Shown piece by piece: positions 35,591-44,792 of a stretch of DNA of 64,000 bases; within the stretch, counting starts at the first letter, position 1; every line of letters begins with the position of its first letter. Below the pieces are notes generated by a model. That model was not told the origin of the DNA. It was given only the letters and a program-made list of their open reading frames with translations, and did not search any database. The position numbers and the translations under genes are program-made. This DNA is from Arsukibacterium indicum (lineage in GTDB: Bacteria > Pseudomonadota > Gammaproteobacteria > Enterobacterales > Alteromonadaceae): assembly GCF_019100565.1 (NCBI RefSeq), contig NZ_JAHRID010000002.1:514672-578671 (forward strand), in the 5' to 3' direction.

Positions 35591-36232
35591 TTATGGGAGC
35601 TGTTGCAATAGCTGCTGATATGCCTGTTGGATTTGCCTGAATTTTTCAGCATTACCCGTTGACCGATCGGGATGGAGTAACAAAGCCTGACTGCGGTAGG
35701 CTCTTTTTAAGTCAGTCAGGGTAAAACCAGGCTGCAGCTTAAGCAGATGCTGCGCCTGTTGCGCCGATAGCTGAGCAGGATCCACCTGACCTTTACTGTA
35801 ATGCTGCCAGAACTGGGTCAGATACTCATCCAGCAATTGCTCGCTCATGGCGTAAAAGTTTTGCCAGTTTGTGTAGTATTCACGCCGGCTGCTATTGTCT
35901 TTACTCACATTAAGGGCTGTGGGACAAGCTGATGCGGCGCTAACGAAGCGTACTTTTGCCAGGCCAATATCAAGCAAGCCTTCACCCGTGGCAAGCCACT
36001 CTGTTTGCAGCCGATACAACAAATGGTACAACACAAAGTGTTGCTGAAAACGTTGTAAATCGGGACTTATTTCAGTTTCCGTACTCAGCTTAAGCCCCAG
36101 GCAGGACATTAAGTACTGTTCAGTCAGACTGTGGTCTTTGGAATCAGATAAAGCAGAGAGGATCAGGCTGGCCAGCTGGTTTTTCAGCAGCTGCAGTACA
36201 GGCTCGGTAAGTGGCGGTTGACAATCTGTCAT
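35591..36232 (-). CDS. DnaJ-related (DNA-J related domain) protein
   Basis: A 213-residue protein with a DNA-J-related N-terminal domain (helical, with YLMSCLGLKLSTETEISPDL and HFVLYHLLYRLQTEWLATGE) and a C-terminal J domain containing the HPD motif (ALLLHPDRSTGNAEKFRQIQ near residue 188). So it should stimulate a Hsp70-type chaperone. It follows rplS, but a strong terminator lies between them and the ATG comes only four bases after its T-run. No usable Shine-Dalgarno is visible there, so its expression start is uncertain. It ends just before the TyrR-controlled aroF promoter region. Confidence 0.85.
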   Translation of the reverse strand: MTDCQPPLTEPVLQLLKNQLASLILSALSDSKDHSLTEQYLMSCLGLKLSTETEISPDLQRFQQHFVLYHLLYRLQTEWLATGEGLLDIGLAKVRFVSAASACPTALNVSKDNSSRREYYTNWQNFYAMSEQLLDEYLTQFWQHYSKGQVDPAQLSAQQAQHLLKLQPGFTLTDLKRAYRSQALLLHPDRSTGNAEKFRQIQQAYQQLLQQLP

Positions 36233-36235
36233 AAG

Positions 36236-36260
36236 AAAAAGGCCGGCATAAGCCGGCCTT
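36236..36260 (-). terminator. Rho-independent terminator of the rpsP-rimM-trmD-rplS operon
   Basis: On the minus strand AAGGCCGGC and GCCGGCCTT form a perfect 9-bp stem with a TTAT loop, followed by TTTCTT. It lies 10 bases past the rplS stop and only 4 bases before the DnaJ-related ATG. Confidence 0.88.
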
Positions 36261-36270
36261 AAAGGTTTGC

Positions 36271-36630
36271 TTAGTTAAGCTTTTCGCGGATACGCGCTGA
36301 TTTACCTGAACGATCGCGTAAGTAGTAAAGCTTAGCACGGCGAACCGCACCACGACGTTTAACGGTGATGCTGTCTACCAGCGGGCTGTGCGTCTGGAAT
36401 ACACGCTCAACACCTTCGCCATTAGAAATTTTACGGACGGTGAAGGCTGAATGCAGGCCGCGGTTACGCTTAGCGATAACTACGCCTTCAAACGCCTGCA
36501 GACGGCTTTTGTCGCCTTCTGTTACTTTTACCTGAACCACAACAGTGTCGCCCGGCGCGAACGCTGGAACGTCTTGCTTTAACTGTTCATCTTCAAGCAT
36601 CTTGATGATGTTTTGGCTAACTTTGCTCAT
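36271..36630 (-). CDS. rplS: 50S ribosomal protein L19
   Basis: A 119-residue protein at the 30S-50S interface. Recognisable L19 segments are [56 protein letters not shown] and [17 protein letters not shown]. It is the last gene of rpsP-rimM-trmD-rplS, 22 bases after trmD. Its product is fused to no other domain and is of normal length for gammaproteobacteria (115 in E. coli). Confidence 0.98.
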   Translation of the reverse strand: MSKVSQNIIKMLEDEQLKQDVPAFAPGDTVVVQVKVTEGDKSRLQAFEGVVIAKRNRGLHSAFTVRKISNGEGVERVFQTHSPLVDSITVKRRGAVRRAKLYYLRDRSGKSARIREKLN

Positions 36631-36652
36631 AACAATCTCACTTTACCTGGAA

Positions 36653-37429
36653 TTAACTATCTTGCTGCTGCAACGCCTGGTGTTCCTGTTGAAACTCGGC
36701 CAGTAATTTGCGTTGCTCCTTAGTCAGAGCCAGGGGTTTTAATATATCTGGCCGTCTTAACCAGGTCCTTCCCAGGGCCTGCTTCAAACGCCAGCGTCTG
36801 ATTTCTTCGTGGTTACCGCTCAGCAAAACTGACGGCACCTGTTTATTGGCTAACACCTCAGGCCGGGTATAATGCGGACAATCCAGCAAGCCTTCAGAAA
36901 ATGAATCCTGCACTGCGGATAAGTCGTGCCCCAGTACACCAGGTACTAAGCGAGATACTGCATCAATCAGTGTCATCGCCGGCAACTCGCCTCCACTTAA
37001 CACGTAATCACCCACTGACCATTCTTCGTCAATTTCGCTTTCAATTACGCGTTCATCAATGCCTTCGTAACGGCCAGCTACTAATAGTAGCTTATCGTGC
37101 GTGGCCAGCTCAGTCACACCTTGTTGATCTAACTTACGGCCTTGCGGCGATAAGTAAATGGTGTGAACCTTACCCCCTGCGGCTTGTTTTGCCGCCCGAA
37201 TTGCTTCGGTCAAGGGTTGAACCATCATTAACATGCCCGGACCACCACCATAAGGCCGGTCATCAACAGTACGATGCTTGTCCGTGGTAAAATCCCGCGG
37301 GTTAAAGCACTGTAACCGCATAATGCCCTGCTTTACTGCCCGGCCGGTTACTCCGTATTGCGTTATTGCATCAAACATCTCTGGAAATAACGTTACTACG
37401 CCAAGCCAGAGTTTAGTGTTTTGCTGCAT
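36653..37429 (-). CDS. trmD: tRNA (guanine-37-N1)-methyltransferase
   Basis: A 258-residue SPOUT methyltransferase that places m1G37 next to the anticodon of CGG/CCN/CUN-reading tRNAs, preventing frameshifts. The trefoil-knot AdoMet site is [20 protein letters not shown]; the N-terminal [19 protein letters not shown] and [20 protein letters not shown] are typical. Residues after about 200 form the C-terminal helical domain. It overlaps the rimM stop by one base, so the two are translationally coupled. Confidence 0.98.
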   Translation of the reverse strand: MQQNTKLWLGVVTLFPEMFDAITQYGVTGRAVKQGIMRLQCFNPRDFTTDKHRTVDDRPYGGGPGMLMMVQPLTEAIRAAKQAAGGKVHTIYLSPQGRKLDQQGVTELATHDKLLLVAGRYEGIDERVIESEIDEEWSVGDYVLSGGELPAMTLIDAVSRLVPGVLGHDLSAVQDSFSEGLLDCPHYTRPEVLANKQVPSVLLSGNHEEIRRWRLKQALGRTWLRRPDILKPLALTKEQRKLLAEFQQEHQALQQQDS

Positions 37430-37965
37430 TAAAACGCCGGGTCCCAGTCAACAATAATCCGCTTTTCAGCCAGGTTGACGCTTTTTACCACTGTATCGGT
37501 TAAAAACGGCAACAAACGCTCTTTTTTACCAAATGCATCTGTCCGGTTGGCTTTAACAACAATAACGTCATTCGAGCCCGTTTCCATCATGTCCGAGACT
37601 TCACCTAAGTGATAACCCGCTTCATTTACTACTGCCAGACCCATAAGATCTTTCCAGTAGTATTCGCCATCTTCTAATAAAGGCAGCGTTTGCGCAGTTA
37701 CCGCTATTTCAGCATTAACATAACGCTGGGCAATATCACGGTCACTAATGCCGTCCAGCTTCGCTATCAGGCCATTACTATGGCGCTTCCAGCTTGAAAC
37801 CTGCACCGGTTGCCAGTTACCCTGCAATTTAATTTGCCAGGGTGTGTAGTCAAAAATCCCTTCCGGGATATCGGTGTAAGCAACTACCTTAAGCCAGCCA
37901 TTAATGCCGTAAACGGCACCGAACCTACCAAGGACAACTAAGTCTTTGTCGTCTTTGTCACTCAA
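37429..37965 (-). CDS. rimM: Ribosome maturation factor RimM
   Basis: A 178-residue 30S assembly factor that binds S19 and helps 16S head maturation. The N-terminal RimM domain has [20 protein letters not shown]; the C-terminal PRC-barrel has [20 protein letters not shown] and [16 protein letters not shown]. It lies 27 bases after rpsP and overlaps trmD by one base. Length is normal. Confidence 0.97.
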   Translation of the reverse strand: MSDKDDKDLVVLGRFGAVYGINGWLKVVAYTDIPEGIFDYTPWQIKLQGNWQPVQVSSWKRHSNGLIAKLDGISDRDIAQRYVNAEIAVTAQTLPLLEDGEYYWKDLMGLAVVNEAGYHLGEVSDMMETGSNDVIVVKANRTDAFGKKERLLPFLTDTVVKSVNLAEKRIIVDWDPAF

Positions 37966-37992
37966 GGTTACTACTCCACACCAAGTTGCTAA

Positions 37993-38244
37993 TTAAGCAG
38001 CTGCTTTCTTAGCGGTTTTTACCAGGTTTGCAACGCGGTCACTTAATGCAGCACCTTGTGCTACCCAGTGATCAACACGTTCCAGGTCCAGACGCAGTTT
38101 CTCTTCAGTACCGCCAGCGATTGGGTTAAAGAAACCCACGCGCTCAATAAAGCGGCCGTCACGAGCAAAACGGCTGTCCGCTACCACAACTTGGTAAAAT
38201 GGACGCTTTTTCGCGCCACCACGTTGTAAACGAATAGTTACCAT
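37993..38244 (-). CDS. rpsP: 30S ribosomal protein S16
   Basis: An 83-residue primary ribosomal protein: [60 protein letters not shown] start it at the ATG at 38244 because AGAGGACGG sits just upstream and the true S16 N-terminus begins here; a longer open frame to 38319 runs through the terminator hairpin. It is the first gene of rpsP-rimM-trmD-rplS, preceded by the ffh terminator/attenuator. Confidence 0.97.
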   Translation of the reverse strand: MVTIRLQRGGAKKRPFYQVVVADSRFARDGRFIERVGFFNPIAGGTEEKLRLDLERVDHWVAQGAALSDRVANLVKTAKKAAA

Positions 38245-38267
38245 ACCGTCCTCTAAAAATAATCGTT

Positions 38268-38312
38268 CAGGTTTTAAAAAATAATAAAGCCCCCCAGTCA
38301 GACTGAAGGGCT
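38268..38312 (-). terminator. Terminator or leader hairpin between ffh and rpsP
   Basis: AGCCC...(internal 2x2 mismatch)...CAGTC pairs with GACTG...GGGCT (38288-38299 and 38301-38312 on the plus strand). On the minus strand it is followed by TTTATTATTTTTT (38287-38275). It lies 68 bases past the ffh stop and 43 bases before the rpsP ATG. It can end ffh transcription or modulate entry into the ribosomal operon. Confidence 0.65.
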
Positions 38313-38380
38313 GCTGCATTGTACGGATTTTTGCTGCAAATGCAAGCCATTTCAGGCTTTGCAGCCGTTCTGTGAAACGT

Positions 38381-39748
38381 TTAGCGTGGTGGCAACATCC
38401 CCGGGGGCAGTTTGCCGCCCATGCCCCGCATCATTTTCATTAAGCCGCCTTTACCGGACATTTGTTTCATCATTTTCTGCATCTGCATAAACTGCTTCAG
38501 CAACTTATTAATGTCCTGCACCTGACAGCCAGAACCGGCAGCAATTCGTTTCTTACGTGAGCCTTTGATTAAATCCGGATAATTGCGCTCTTTCGGAGTC
38601 ATTGAATTAATGATTGCTTCCATCCGGATAAACTGCTTGTCATCCAACTGACCAGCAGCACCGGCCGGCAGGTTTTTCATACCGGGCAGCTTATCCATCA
38701 TTGACATCATGCCACCCATGCCACGCATCTGTACCAGCTGGTCCCGAAAGTCTTCCAATGAAAAGCCTTTACCTTTCATCATCTTCTGGGCCATTTTCGC
38801 CGCTTTGTCTTTATCGACTTTCTGTTCCAGATCCTCGATTAAACTCAGCACATCGCCCATACCAAGAATGCGCGAGGCTATCCGATCCGGGTGGAACGGC
38901 TCCAGACCATCAGTTTTTTCACCGGTACCCAGAAACTTAATAGGTTTACCGGTAATATGGCGGATAGATAACGCCGCACCACCACGGGCATCACCGTCGA
39001 CCTTGGTTAAAATAACCCCGGTAAGTGGCAATGCTTCATTAAAGGCTTTAGCGGTATTGGCGGCATCCTGGCCGGTCATGGCATCAACCACAAACAAGGT
39101 TTCAATTGGTTTAACCGCTGCATGTAATGCTTTAATTTCGTTCATCATGTCATCGTCGACATGTAATCGACCGGCGGTGTCGACCAGCAGCACATCAAAA
39201 ATACGGGTGCGGGCATGGGCAATGGCGGCGTTAACAATGGCCACCGGCTGCTGACTTAAATCGCTTGGGAAAAACTCTACTCCAACATCTGCAGCCAGCG
39301 TTTCCAGCTGCTTAATTGCAGCCGGCCGGTAAATATCTGCTGATACCACCAGGACTTTTTTCTTTTTCCGTTCTTTTAAAAACTTTGCCAGCTTCGCTAC
39401 CGAGGTGGTTTTACCGGCCCCCTGTAAACCTGCCATCAACACGACTGCCGGTGGTTGAGTATTCAGCGCCAGCTCTTCATTGGCCTCGCCCATCGCCTCT
39501 TCCAGGGCTTTACGGACAATTTTCAGAAACTCCTGGCCGGGAGTCAGACTTTTACTAACCTCAAGCCCTACCGAGCGCTCTTTAACATTGGCGACAAAGT
39601 CCCGCACAACCGGCAAGGCAACGTCGGCTTCCAGCAATGCCATTCGCACTTCACGCAGGGTGTCTTTAATATTGTCTTCAGTCAGCCGGCCGCGGCCACT
39701 GATATTTTTTAAGGTTCTGCTTAACCTATCGGACAGGTTCTCAAACAT
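38381..39748 (-). CDS. ffh: Signal recognition particle protein Ffh
   Basis: A 455-residue SRP GTPase that binds 4.5S RNA and signal sequences. The N domain is [20 protein letters not shown]; the GTPase contains [34 protein letters not shown] and [10 protein letters not shown]. The C-terminal M domain is methionine-rich ([20 protein letters not shown]), with the RNA-binding [11 protein letters not shown]. Length is normal. It is divergent from the ypjD-like gene. Confidence 0.98.
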   Translation of the reverse strand: MFENLSDRLSRTLKNISGRGRLTEDNIKDTLREVRMALLEADVALPVVRDFVANVKERSVGLEVSKSLTPGQEFLKIVRKALEEAMGEANEELALNTQPPAVVLMAGLQGAGKTTSVAKLAKFLKERKKKKVLVVSADIYRPAAIKQLETLAADVGVEFFPSDLSQQPVAIVNAAIAHARTRIFDVLLVDTAGRLHVDDDMMNEIKALHAAVKPIETLFVVDAMTGQDAANTAKAFNEALPLTGVILTKVDGDARGGAALSIRHITGKPIKFLGTGEKTDGLEPFHPDRIASRILGMGDVLSLIEDLEQKVDKDKAAKMAQKMMKGKGFSLEDFRDQLVQMRGMGGMMSMMDKLPGMKNLPAGAAGQLDDKQFIRMEAIINSMTPKERNYPDLIKGSRKKRIAAGSGCQVQDINKLLKQFMQMQKMMKQMSGKGGLMKMMRGMGGKLPPGMLPPR

Positions 39749-39931
39749 TTTTATTATCCGTATTCATTTATTGCGCCGATTATAACGCAGCATGCCGGTT
39801 ACGTCAGCCGCTTATCACGTGCTAAAGTTGTCATAACCCATTATCAGAGATAACTGCCAGCTATAACTACTGGGCATTAGTAAACAGTTACCATACAATA
39901 GCTAACCAACTGAATAACAGGATTGTTAATA

Positions 39932-40738
39932 ATGACCGGACTGCTTCCTATCTTCGCATTTGCGGCGTATCTGCTGGCGACAGGCTCAGTGTTAATGCGG
40001 TTATTTCACCCTAAAGGTCCTCATTTTAAATTAATGTTCAGCGCCGGCATCCTTGGTCTGGTATTGCATATGCTGGCCCTGACCCAAACCCTGTTTACCC
40101 CGGCTGGCCAGAATTTCAGTTTAATTAATGTCAGCTCACTGGTGTGCTGGCTGGTGACAGTGGCCGTTACCGTCACTGCGCTTCGGACTCCCACTGTATT
40201 GCTATTACCTGTGGTCTACGGTTTTGCCGCACTAATGCAAATTGCCACCTTATTAGTGCCTCAGGATTTGCAATTGCAGCACTTTGAACAAAATATCAGC
40301 CTGCTGGTACACATTACCCTGGCCTTTCTGGCTTATGTGGTTTTAACCATGGCAACGCTATATTCATTTCAGGTGAGTTACATCAGCTCCAGGCTTAAGC
40401 AAAAAGATTTCACGCCAGTCAGCCAGTATCTGCCACCGCTAATGCAGGCAGAAGCCATTCAGTTCAGGCTGCTGATGGCCGGTACGGTGTTACTGGGTCT
40501 TGCTCTGGCTATAGGCGTGGTATTTATTGAAAATTGGCTGGCAAAAGCCAATCTGCACAAAACCATACTCAGTGCGCTGGCTTTTCTGGTTTTTGTCAGT
40601 CTGTGCTGGGGCCATGCCAGGAAAGGCTGGCGTGGCCGCACCGCCATAACGTTAACGGTCATTGGCACCTGCTTGTTAACTCTGGGCTATTTTGGCAGCC
40701 GCTTTGTTAAAGAGGTAATAATTGACCGTCTGGGTTAA
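39932..40738 (+). CDS. ypjD: Inner-membrane protein of the CcsA/ResC cytochrome-assembly-like family (YpjD)
   Basis: A 268-residue membrane protein with eight or so hydrophobic segments (LPIFAFAAYLLATGSVLM, LLVHITLAFLAYVVLTMATL, LMAGTVLLGLALAIGVVFIE). It belongs to the CcsA/CcmF-like group, but the WGxWxWD tryptophan motif of haem handling proteins is not evident (ENWLAKANLHKTILS, CWGHARKGWRGRTA). Position beside ffh and corB matches E. coli ypjD, which affects magnesium/CorC-like activity. The ATG at 39932 has ACAGGA about nine bases upstream; a TTG at 39923 is a minor alternative. Confidence 0.9.
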   Translation: MTGLLPIFAFAAYLLATGSVLMRLFHPKGPHFKLMFSAGILGLVLHMLALTQTLFTPAGQNFSLINVSSLVCWLVTVAVTVTALRTPTVLLLPVVYGFAALMQIATLLVPQDLQLQHFEQNISLLVHITLAFLAYVVLTMATLYSFQVSYISSRLKQKDFTPVSQYLPPLMQAEAIQFRLLMAGTVLLGLALAIGVVFIENWLAKANLHKTILSALAFLVFVSLCWGHARKGWRGRTAITLTVIGTCLLTLGYFGSRFVKEVIIDRLG

Positions 40739-40818
40739 TTTGTTGGTTTTTAATAGCGTCTGGCGCTGAAGTACTGTTAAGATGCAAATTGATGTTTGGC
40801 AATAAAGGTATTTAGCTC

Positions 40819-42108
40819 TTGGACGACATATCGACTAGTACGCTGTTTATAATATTAGGCGTGCTTATTGTGCTTTCCGCTTATTTTTCAGGCTCTGAGA
40901 CAGGCATGATGTCTGTTAACCCTTACCGCCTAAAACATCTTACTAACGAAAAAAACAAGGCAGCTCTCCGGGTTAGTCGTTTATTAAAACGGCCAGACCG
41001 CCTGATTGGTTTGATCCTGATTGGCAATAACCTGGTTAACATCTTCGCGTCAACGGTAGCAACAATTATCGGTGTCAGGTTATATGGCGATTATGGCCTT
41101 GCCATTGCACCAATCGCCCTGACTGTGATTATTTTAATTTTCGCAGAAGTCACACCGAAAACGCTGGCAGCGTTACATCCTGAAAAAGTAGCACTACCAA
41201 CCTCTGCAGTACTATCAGTATTACTAAAGATTTTTTACCCTTTCGTCTGGGCACTGAATAAAGTAACTAACGGCCTGCTTAACTTGCTGGGTGTCAGCCC
41301 GGAGAAACACCAGGGTAACAGTTTAAGTGCCGAAGAGCTGCGCACCGTAGTTTATGAGGCCGGGGCGCTGATCCCGGAGCAGCATCAGAATATGCTGGTG
41401 GGCGTATTGGATCTGGAAAATGCCACTGTTGAAGACATTATGATCCCGCGCAATGAAATTGTGGGTATCGATATCAACGACGACTGGAAAGACATTGAGC
41501 GGCAGCTGGCTAACTTTCAGTACAGTCGTATTTTACTGTTCAGAGATAACATAGACGATGCGATTGGCTTCGTTCATCCGCGTGAGCTGATGCGTTTATT
41601 GATTAAAGAACAACTGACCAAAGCATCCCTGCTGCGCGCCGCCAGCGAAATCTATTTTATTCCGGAAGGTACGCCACTTAACACCCAGCTGTTAAAGTTT
41701 CAGGGCGCTAAAGATCGGATAGGCCTGGTAGTCGATGAATATGGTGATATCCAGGGGTTAGTAACCCTGGCAGATATTTTAGAAGAGGTGGTAGGCGAAT
41801 TTACTACTGATATCGCTGAAGACACTAACGAGGATATCGTCGCCCAGCCAGATGGTACCCTGCTTATTGATGGCAGTATTAACCTGCGTGATTTAAACCG
41901 GGAAATGAAAATGAACCTGCCAACAGATGGTCCCAAGACCCTGAACGGCTTAATTCTGGAATATTTGGAAGAAATACCTCAGGGCAGGCTTAGTGTAAAA
42001 CTTAAAGGCTACCCAATGGAAATTGTAGATGTACAGGATAATATGATTAAAAGTGTCCGGCTGTTAGTTAACCCGAAAAAGGCAACTGCAAAAAAGCCAG
42101 CACAGTAA
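40819..42108 (+). CDS. corB: CNNM/CorC family transporter-associated protein (DUF21-CBS-CorC_HlyC; CorB type)
   Basis: A 429-residue inner-membrane protein with a DUF21 domain of three or four helices (LIVLSAYFSGSETGMMSVNP, RPDRLIGLILIGNNLVNIFA, IILIFAEVTPKTLAALHPEK), then two CBS domains (ATVEDIMIPRNEIVGIDIND, GLVVDEYGDIQGLVTLADIL) and a C-terminal CorC_HlyC domain. It is linked to magnesium/cobalt resistance and efflux, as in E. coli corB (yfjD). I use the TTG at 40819, since TTG starts are known for this family and AAAGG lies upstream; the next ATG would cut into the first helix. It directly follows ypjD, as in E. coli. Confidence 0.92.
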   Translation: MDDISTSTLFIILGVLIVLSAYFSGSETGMMSVNPYRLKHLTNEKNKAALRVSRLLKRPDRLIGLILIGNNLVNIFASTVATIIGVRLYGDYGLAIAPIALTVIILIFAEVTPKTLAALHPEKVALPTSAVLSVLLKIFYPFVWALNKVTNGLLNLLGVSPEKHQGNSLSAEELRTVVYEAGALIPEQHQNMLVGVLDLENATVEDIMIPRNEIVGIDINDDWKDIERQLANFQYSRILLFRDNIDDAIGFVHPRELMRLLIKEQLTKASLLRAASEIYFIPEGTPLNTQLLKFQGAKDRIGLVVDEYGDIQGLVTLADILEEVVGEFTTDIAEDTNEDIVAQPDGTLLIDGSINLRDLNREMKMNLPTDGPKTLNGLILEYLEEIPQGRLSVKLKGYPMEIVDVQDNMIKSVRLLVNPKKATAKKPAQ

Positions 42109-42180
42109 AATTGTACCCGTTAATGTCAAAGCCTGTTGTTATCTGAAAAACCCGTTAGCATCCGGCAAACAATGGCGACA

Positions 42181-42819
42181 TTACTCAAAAAACAGCCGCC
42201 ACAGCCAACCCCGCTGTAAATCTTTCTCACACTTTCTTAGCTGGGCACTGTATATCTTTGCCCGATCATCAACCCGGCGTGCTACGGTCAAAAGCCAGGC
42301 TTTATTTTTATAGCTGCCACGCCGGTAGCCTCCCCATCCTTCGTGATAATTAAGATACTGGTTATAGCCATCCCATTTCGACACTTTGTTCAGGCGATAG
42401 GTTTTATCCATGTACCACCCTATAAAATCGATAGCATCAGCAAAATCGTTGCGACTGGCCCAGAACCGATCAGCTTCTGTTACATACTCATCCCAGGTAA
42501 CCGTTTTAGCCTGTGAATAGCCATAAGCTGAACTGGCACGGCCGTAGGGAATAAACCCAAGAAACCAGCGCATTGGGGGCCGGGCATTATGTTTGAAACT
42601 GCTTTCCTGGTACATAATGCTCATTGGAATCGCTATTGGCATGCCCCAATTATCGCTGGCGGCAGCGGCGGCTTTGTACCAGGAACGGTTTTCCCGGAAT
42701 ATTTCACAAATATCAGAGGTATTCTGAGGAGGAGGTGTGCTGCAGCCGGCAAGTGTTACCGCTAATGCCACTGCAACTGTTTTTTTCACAAATTTATCAC
42801 TGAACTGAACTTTCTTCAT
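42181..42819 (-). CDS. SLT-domain lipoprotein (probable transglycosylase)
   Basis: A 212-residue lipoprotein. The N-terminus KKTVAVALAVTLAGC has a lipobox (LAGC; Cys26). The SLT-like domain begins at about residue 48: MPIAIPMSIMYQESSFKHNA with the likely catalytic E72, followed by YGRASSAYGYSQAKTVTWDE and a DAIDFIGWYMDKTYRLN segment. So it should cut peptidoglycan glycan strands, though activity is inferred from one motif. The ATG at 42819 (MKKVQFSDK) is chosen for the lipoprotein signal; upstream in-frame codons to 42954 would add 45 unlikely residues. It ends convergent with corB. Confidence 0.88.
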   Translation of the reverse strand: MKKVQFSDKFVKKTVAVALAVTLAGCSTPPPQNTSDICEIFRENRSWYKAAAAASDNWGMPIAIPMSIMYQESSFKHNARPPMRWFLGFIPYGRASSAYGYSQAKTVTWDEYVTEADRFWASRNDFADAIDFIGWYMDKTYRLNKVSKWDGYNQYLNYHEGWGGYRRGSYKNKAWLLTVARRVDDRAKIYSAQLRKCEKDLQRGWLWRLFFE

Positions 42820-42887
42820 CACGTTGATTCTAACAGCTTGAATGGATGCAAACCAAGTTTTTGTTTTTCCCTGGATTCTCCTTTTGA

Positions 42888-42914
42888 CGGCTGCCTTATG
42901 GCAGCCGCTTTTTT
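42888..42914 (+). terminator. Terminator-like hairpin reading the plus strand, in front of the SLT gene
   Basis: CGGCTGCC (42888-42895) and GGCAGCCG (42900-42907) form a perfect 8-bp stem with a TTAT loop and are followed on the plus strand by CTTTTTTT. On the minus strand it is flanked by A-rich sequence instead, so it would terminate plus-strand transcripts. No plus-strand gene ends nearby (corB ends at 42108). It may stop antisense read-through into gshA. Confidence 0.5.
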
Positions 42915-42960
42915 TGCTGTTACCTTTGCTGTTGGCAGCTAACACCTTTAACACTTGCAG

Positions 42961-44547
42961 CTAACTGCATTCAGGTACTTCTGCAAAATACCCGGCAATA
43001 TAGTCATCAAAACTCATGCTATCGGCCGCTTCAATTTGCTGTTGCTTAGCCACAGACTCCGTTACGGCTGCAGCAAAATCTTCTGCAGTGTAGTGCTGGT
43101 AATCTTCATTTAGTAGCTGCTCGCGATACTGCTCTGCTTTTGCCAACATAAAGAGGCCATTGTCCTGCTGGGTCGATAACAATTGATTTAACAGCTTACC
43201 TGAAAAGGTTTGAGCAGGATCCAGCAAACATAAATAATACTGCTTTAATGCCGCCTGATACCCGGTACTCTGATAGGCCTCGTCCAGCCAGTTTGCAATT
43301 GGCATCATATCGGCAAATATCTGTTCAGCCCAATCGAGCATTAACCGGTTAGAACCATCCTGAACTAATTCAAGATTAATCCGCCGGCCGTCGGTGACAA
43401 CCTTTCGCAGATTCTGTTCAGTGACGGTTTGTTGCTCATCTGACAACGGCGGGCTGTCGTGCAATAAACAATAAAGCAAAAAAATGTCCAGCAAGCGCAT
43501 TTGCTCTGCATTAATACCCACCGGGCTAAACGGGTTAACATCCAGCGCCCTTACTTCAATATACTCAACGCCACGTTTTGCCAGCGCACAAGTAGGCCGC
43601 TCACCAGACTCAGTCGTTCTTTTCGGCCGGATAGTCGAATAAAATTCATTTTCGATCTGTAGCACATTGCCATTTAGTTGCTGATACTCACCATCTTTTT
43701 TAACTCCTATATTCCGATACTCTGCTGATGGCTGACTTACTGCATTGTGCAACCCAGCAATGTACTCCGGTAAGCTATTATAAGTGATACTCAGGCTGGA
43801 CTGTGCGCTGTTGGTGTATCCCAAATCGCTCATTCGCAATGATGTGGCATAGGGTAGATATAAGGTACCGCTGCCCAACTGTTGAAACTGATAACGTGAG
43901 CTGCGACCGGCCAGAAACGATTTACACATTGCCGGGGAAGCGCCAAACAAGTACACAATTAGCCAGGCATGGCGTTTATAATTACGAATAAGGGCCAGAT
44001 ATTGCTCTGAAATAAAATCCTGAAGCGGGCTACTGTCCGCAAGCTGCTTCTGATAAAGCCGCCAAAAACTTTGAGGTAACGAAAAATTATAATGCACGCC
44101 ACTAATAGCCTGCATCATACTACCATAACGATTGTGCAAACCTTTACGGTACAGCGTTTTCATTCTGCCAACATTAGAACTGCCATATTGCGCTAATGGT
44201 ATTGTGGTGCTCTCGTCAATAAAGCACGGCATACTCGCAGGCCAAAGGCCTTCGTTTGTCAGATGCTTTACCGTGTATCGATGAATATCGGACAGCTGCG
44301 CCAGCGTGGTGTCAATACTGTCGCTGGCAGGTGTTATAAACTCGAGCAGCGACTCTGAAAAGTCCGTAGTAATCCAGGGGTGAGTTAATGCCGCTCCCAA
44401 ACTGGCTGGATGCGGTGATAGCGCCAGGCTACCATTGTTATTAATTCGCAGGGTTTCGCGCTCAATACCCCGTTTTATCCCAACTATAGCATCTTTATTT
44501 TCATTGGACGCCAGCGCATGCAGACGGTGTTGCAGGATATCAGCCAA
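42961..44547 (-). CDS. gshA: Glutamate-cysteine ligase
   Basis: A 528-residue proteobacterial-type enzyme for the first step of glutathione synthesis (Glu + Cys + ATP). Typical segments are KRGIERETLRINNNGSLALS, HPWITTDFSESLLEFITPAS, EGLWPASMPCFIDESTTIPL, AISGVHYNFSLPQSFWRLYQ and YIEVRALDVNPFSPVGINAE. Length matches E. coli (518). It is monocistronic; a 245-base gap on its upstream side holds a hairpin belonging to pssA. The ATG start is at 44547. Confidence 0.97.
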   Translation of the reverse strand: MADILQHRLHALASNENKDAIVGIKRGIERETLRINNNGSLALSPHPASLGAALTHPWITTDFSESLLEFITPASDSIDTTLAQLSDIHRYTVKHLTNEGLWPASMPCFIDESTTIPLAQYGSSNVGRMKTLYRKGLHNRYGSMMQAISGVHYNFSLPQSFWRLYQKQLADSSPLQDFISEQYLALIRNYKRHAWLIVYLFGASPAMCKSFLAGRSSRYQFQQLGSGTLYLPYATSLRMSDLGYTNSAQSSLSITYNSLPEYIAGLHNAVSQPSAEYRNIGVKKDGEYQQLNGNVLQIENEFYSTIRPKRTTESGERPTCALAKRGVEYIEVRALDVNPFSPVGINAEQMRLLDIFLLYCLLHDSPPLSDEQQTVTEQNLRKVVTDGRRINLELVQDGSNRLMLDWAEQIFADMMPIANWLDEAYQSTGYQAALKQYYLCLLDPAQTFSGKLLNQLLSTQQDNGLFMLAKAEQYREQLLNEDYQHYTAEDFAAAVTESVAKQQQIEAADSMSFDDYIAGYFAEVPECS

Positions 44548-44727
44548 GTGCGACCCTTACTTTTAAATTGTGCCATCCAACATGGGGTGGCGATCTTAAA
44601 ATCTCAAGCTTGCCTGCTAATTTAACGTGCCAAAGTAAATTCAACAATCTCTTTGTCTCCACAGTGCGCTCAAAAGCTGGATGGGAGCAATGTTATTAAT
44701 GGCTTAAATAAATGTGTTTGCTGAAAT
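44548..44727. other. Intergenic region upstream of gshA
   Basis: The 245-base gap between the gshA start and the pssA stop holds the gshA promoter and leader in its left part. I see no small open frame or RNA gene here, only the hairpin at 44728-44763. Promoter matches for gshA are weak, so I do not place one. Confidence 0.4.
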
Positions 44728-44763
44728 ATAAATGCCGTTACTATTTAAAGTAACGGCATTTAT
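44728..44763 (-). terminator. Terminator of pssA
   Basis: ATAAATGCCGTTACT and AGTAACGGCATTTAT form a perfect 15-bp stem with a 6-base loop (ATTTAA). On the minus strand it is followed by ATTTC, a modest T stretch. It is 30 bases past the pssA stop, so it is probably its terminator; the long stem might also stabilise the message. Confidence 0.7.
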
Positions 44764-44792
44764 AGTGAAAAATTATCAGTCAGAAAACAATG

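Noticed and set aside
38709..39254. 181-residue open frame opposite ffh
   Set aside because: Antisense shadow of a highly conserved gene with no ribosome site.
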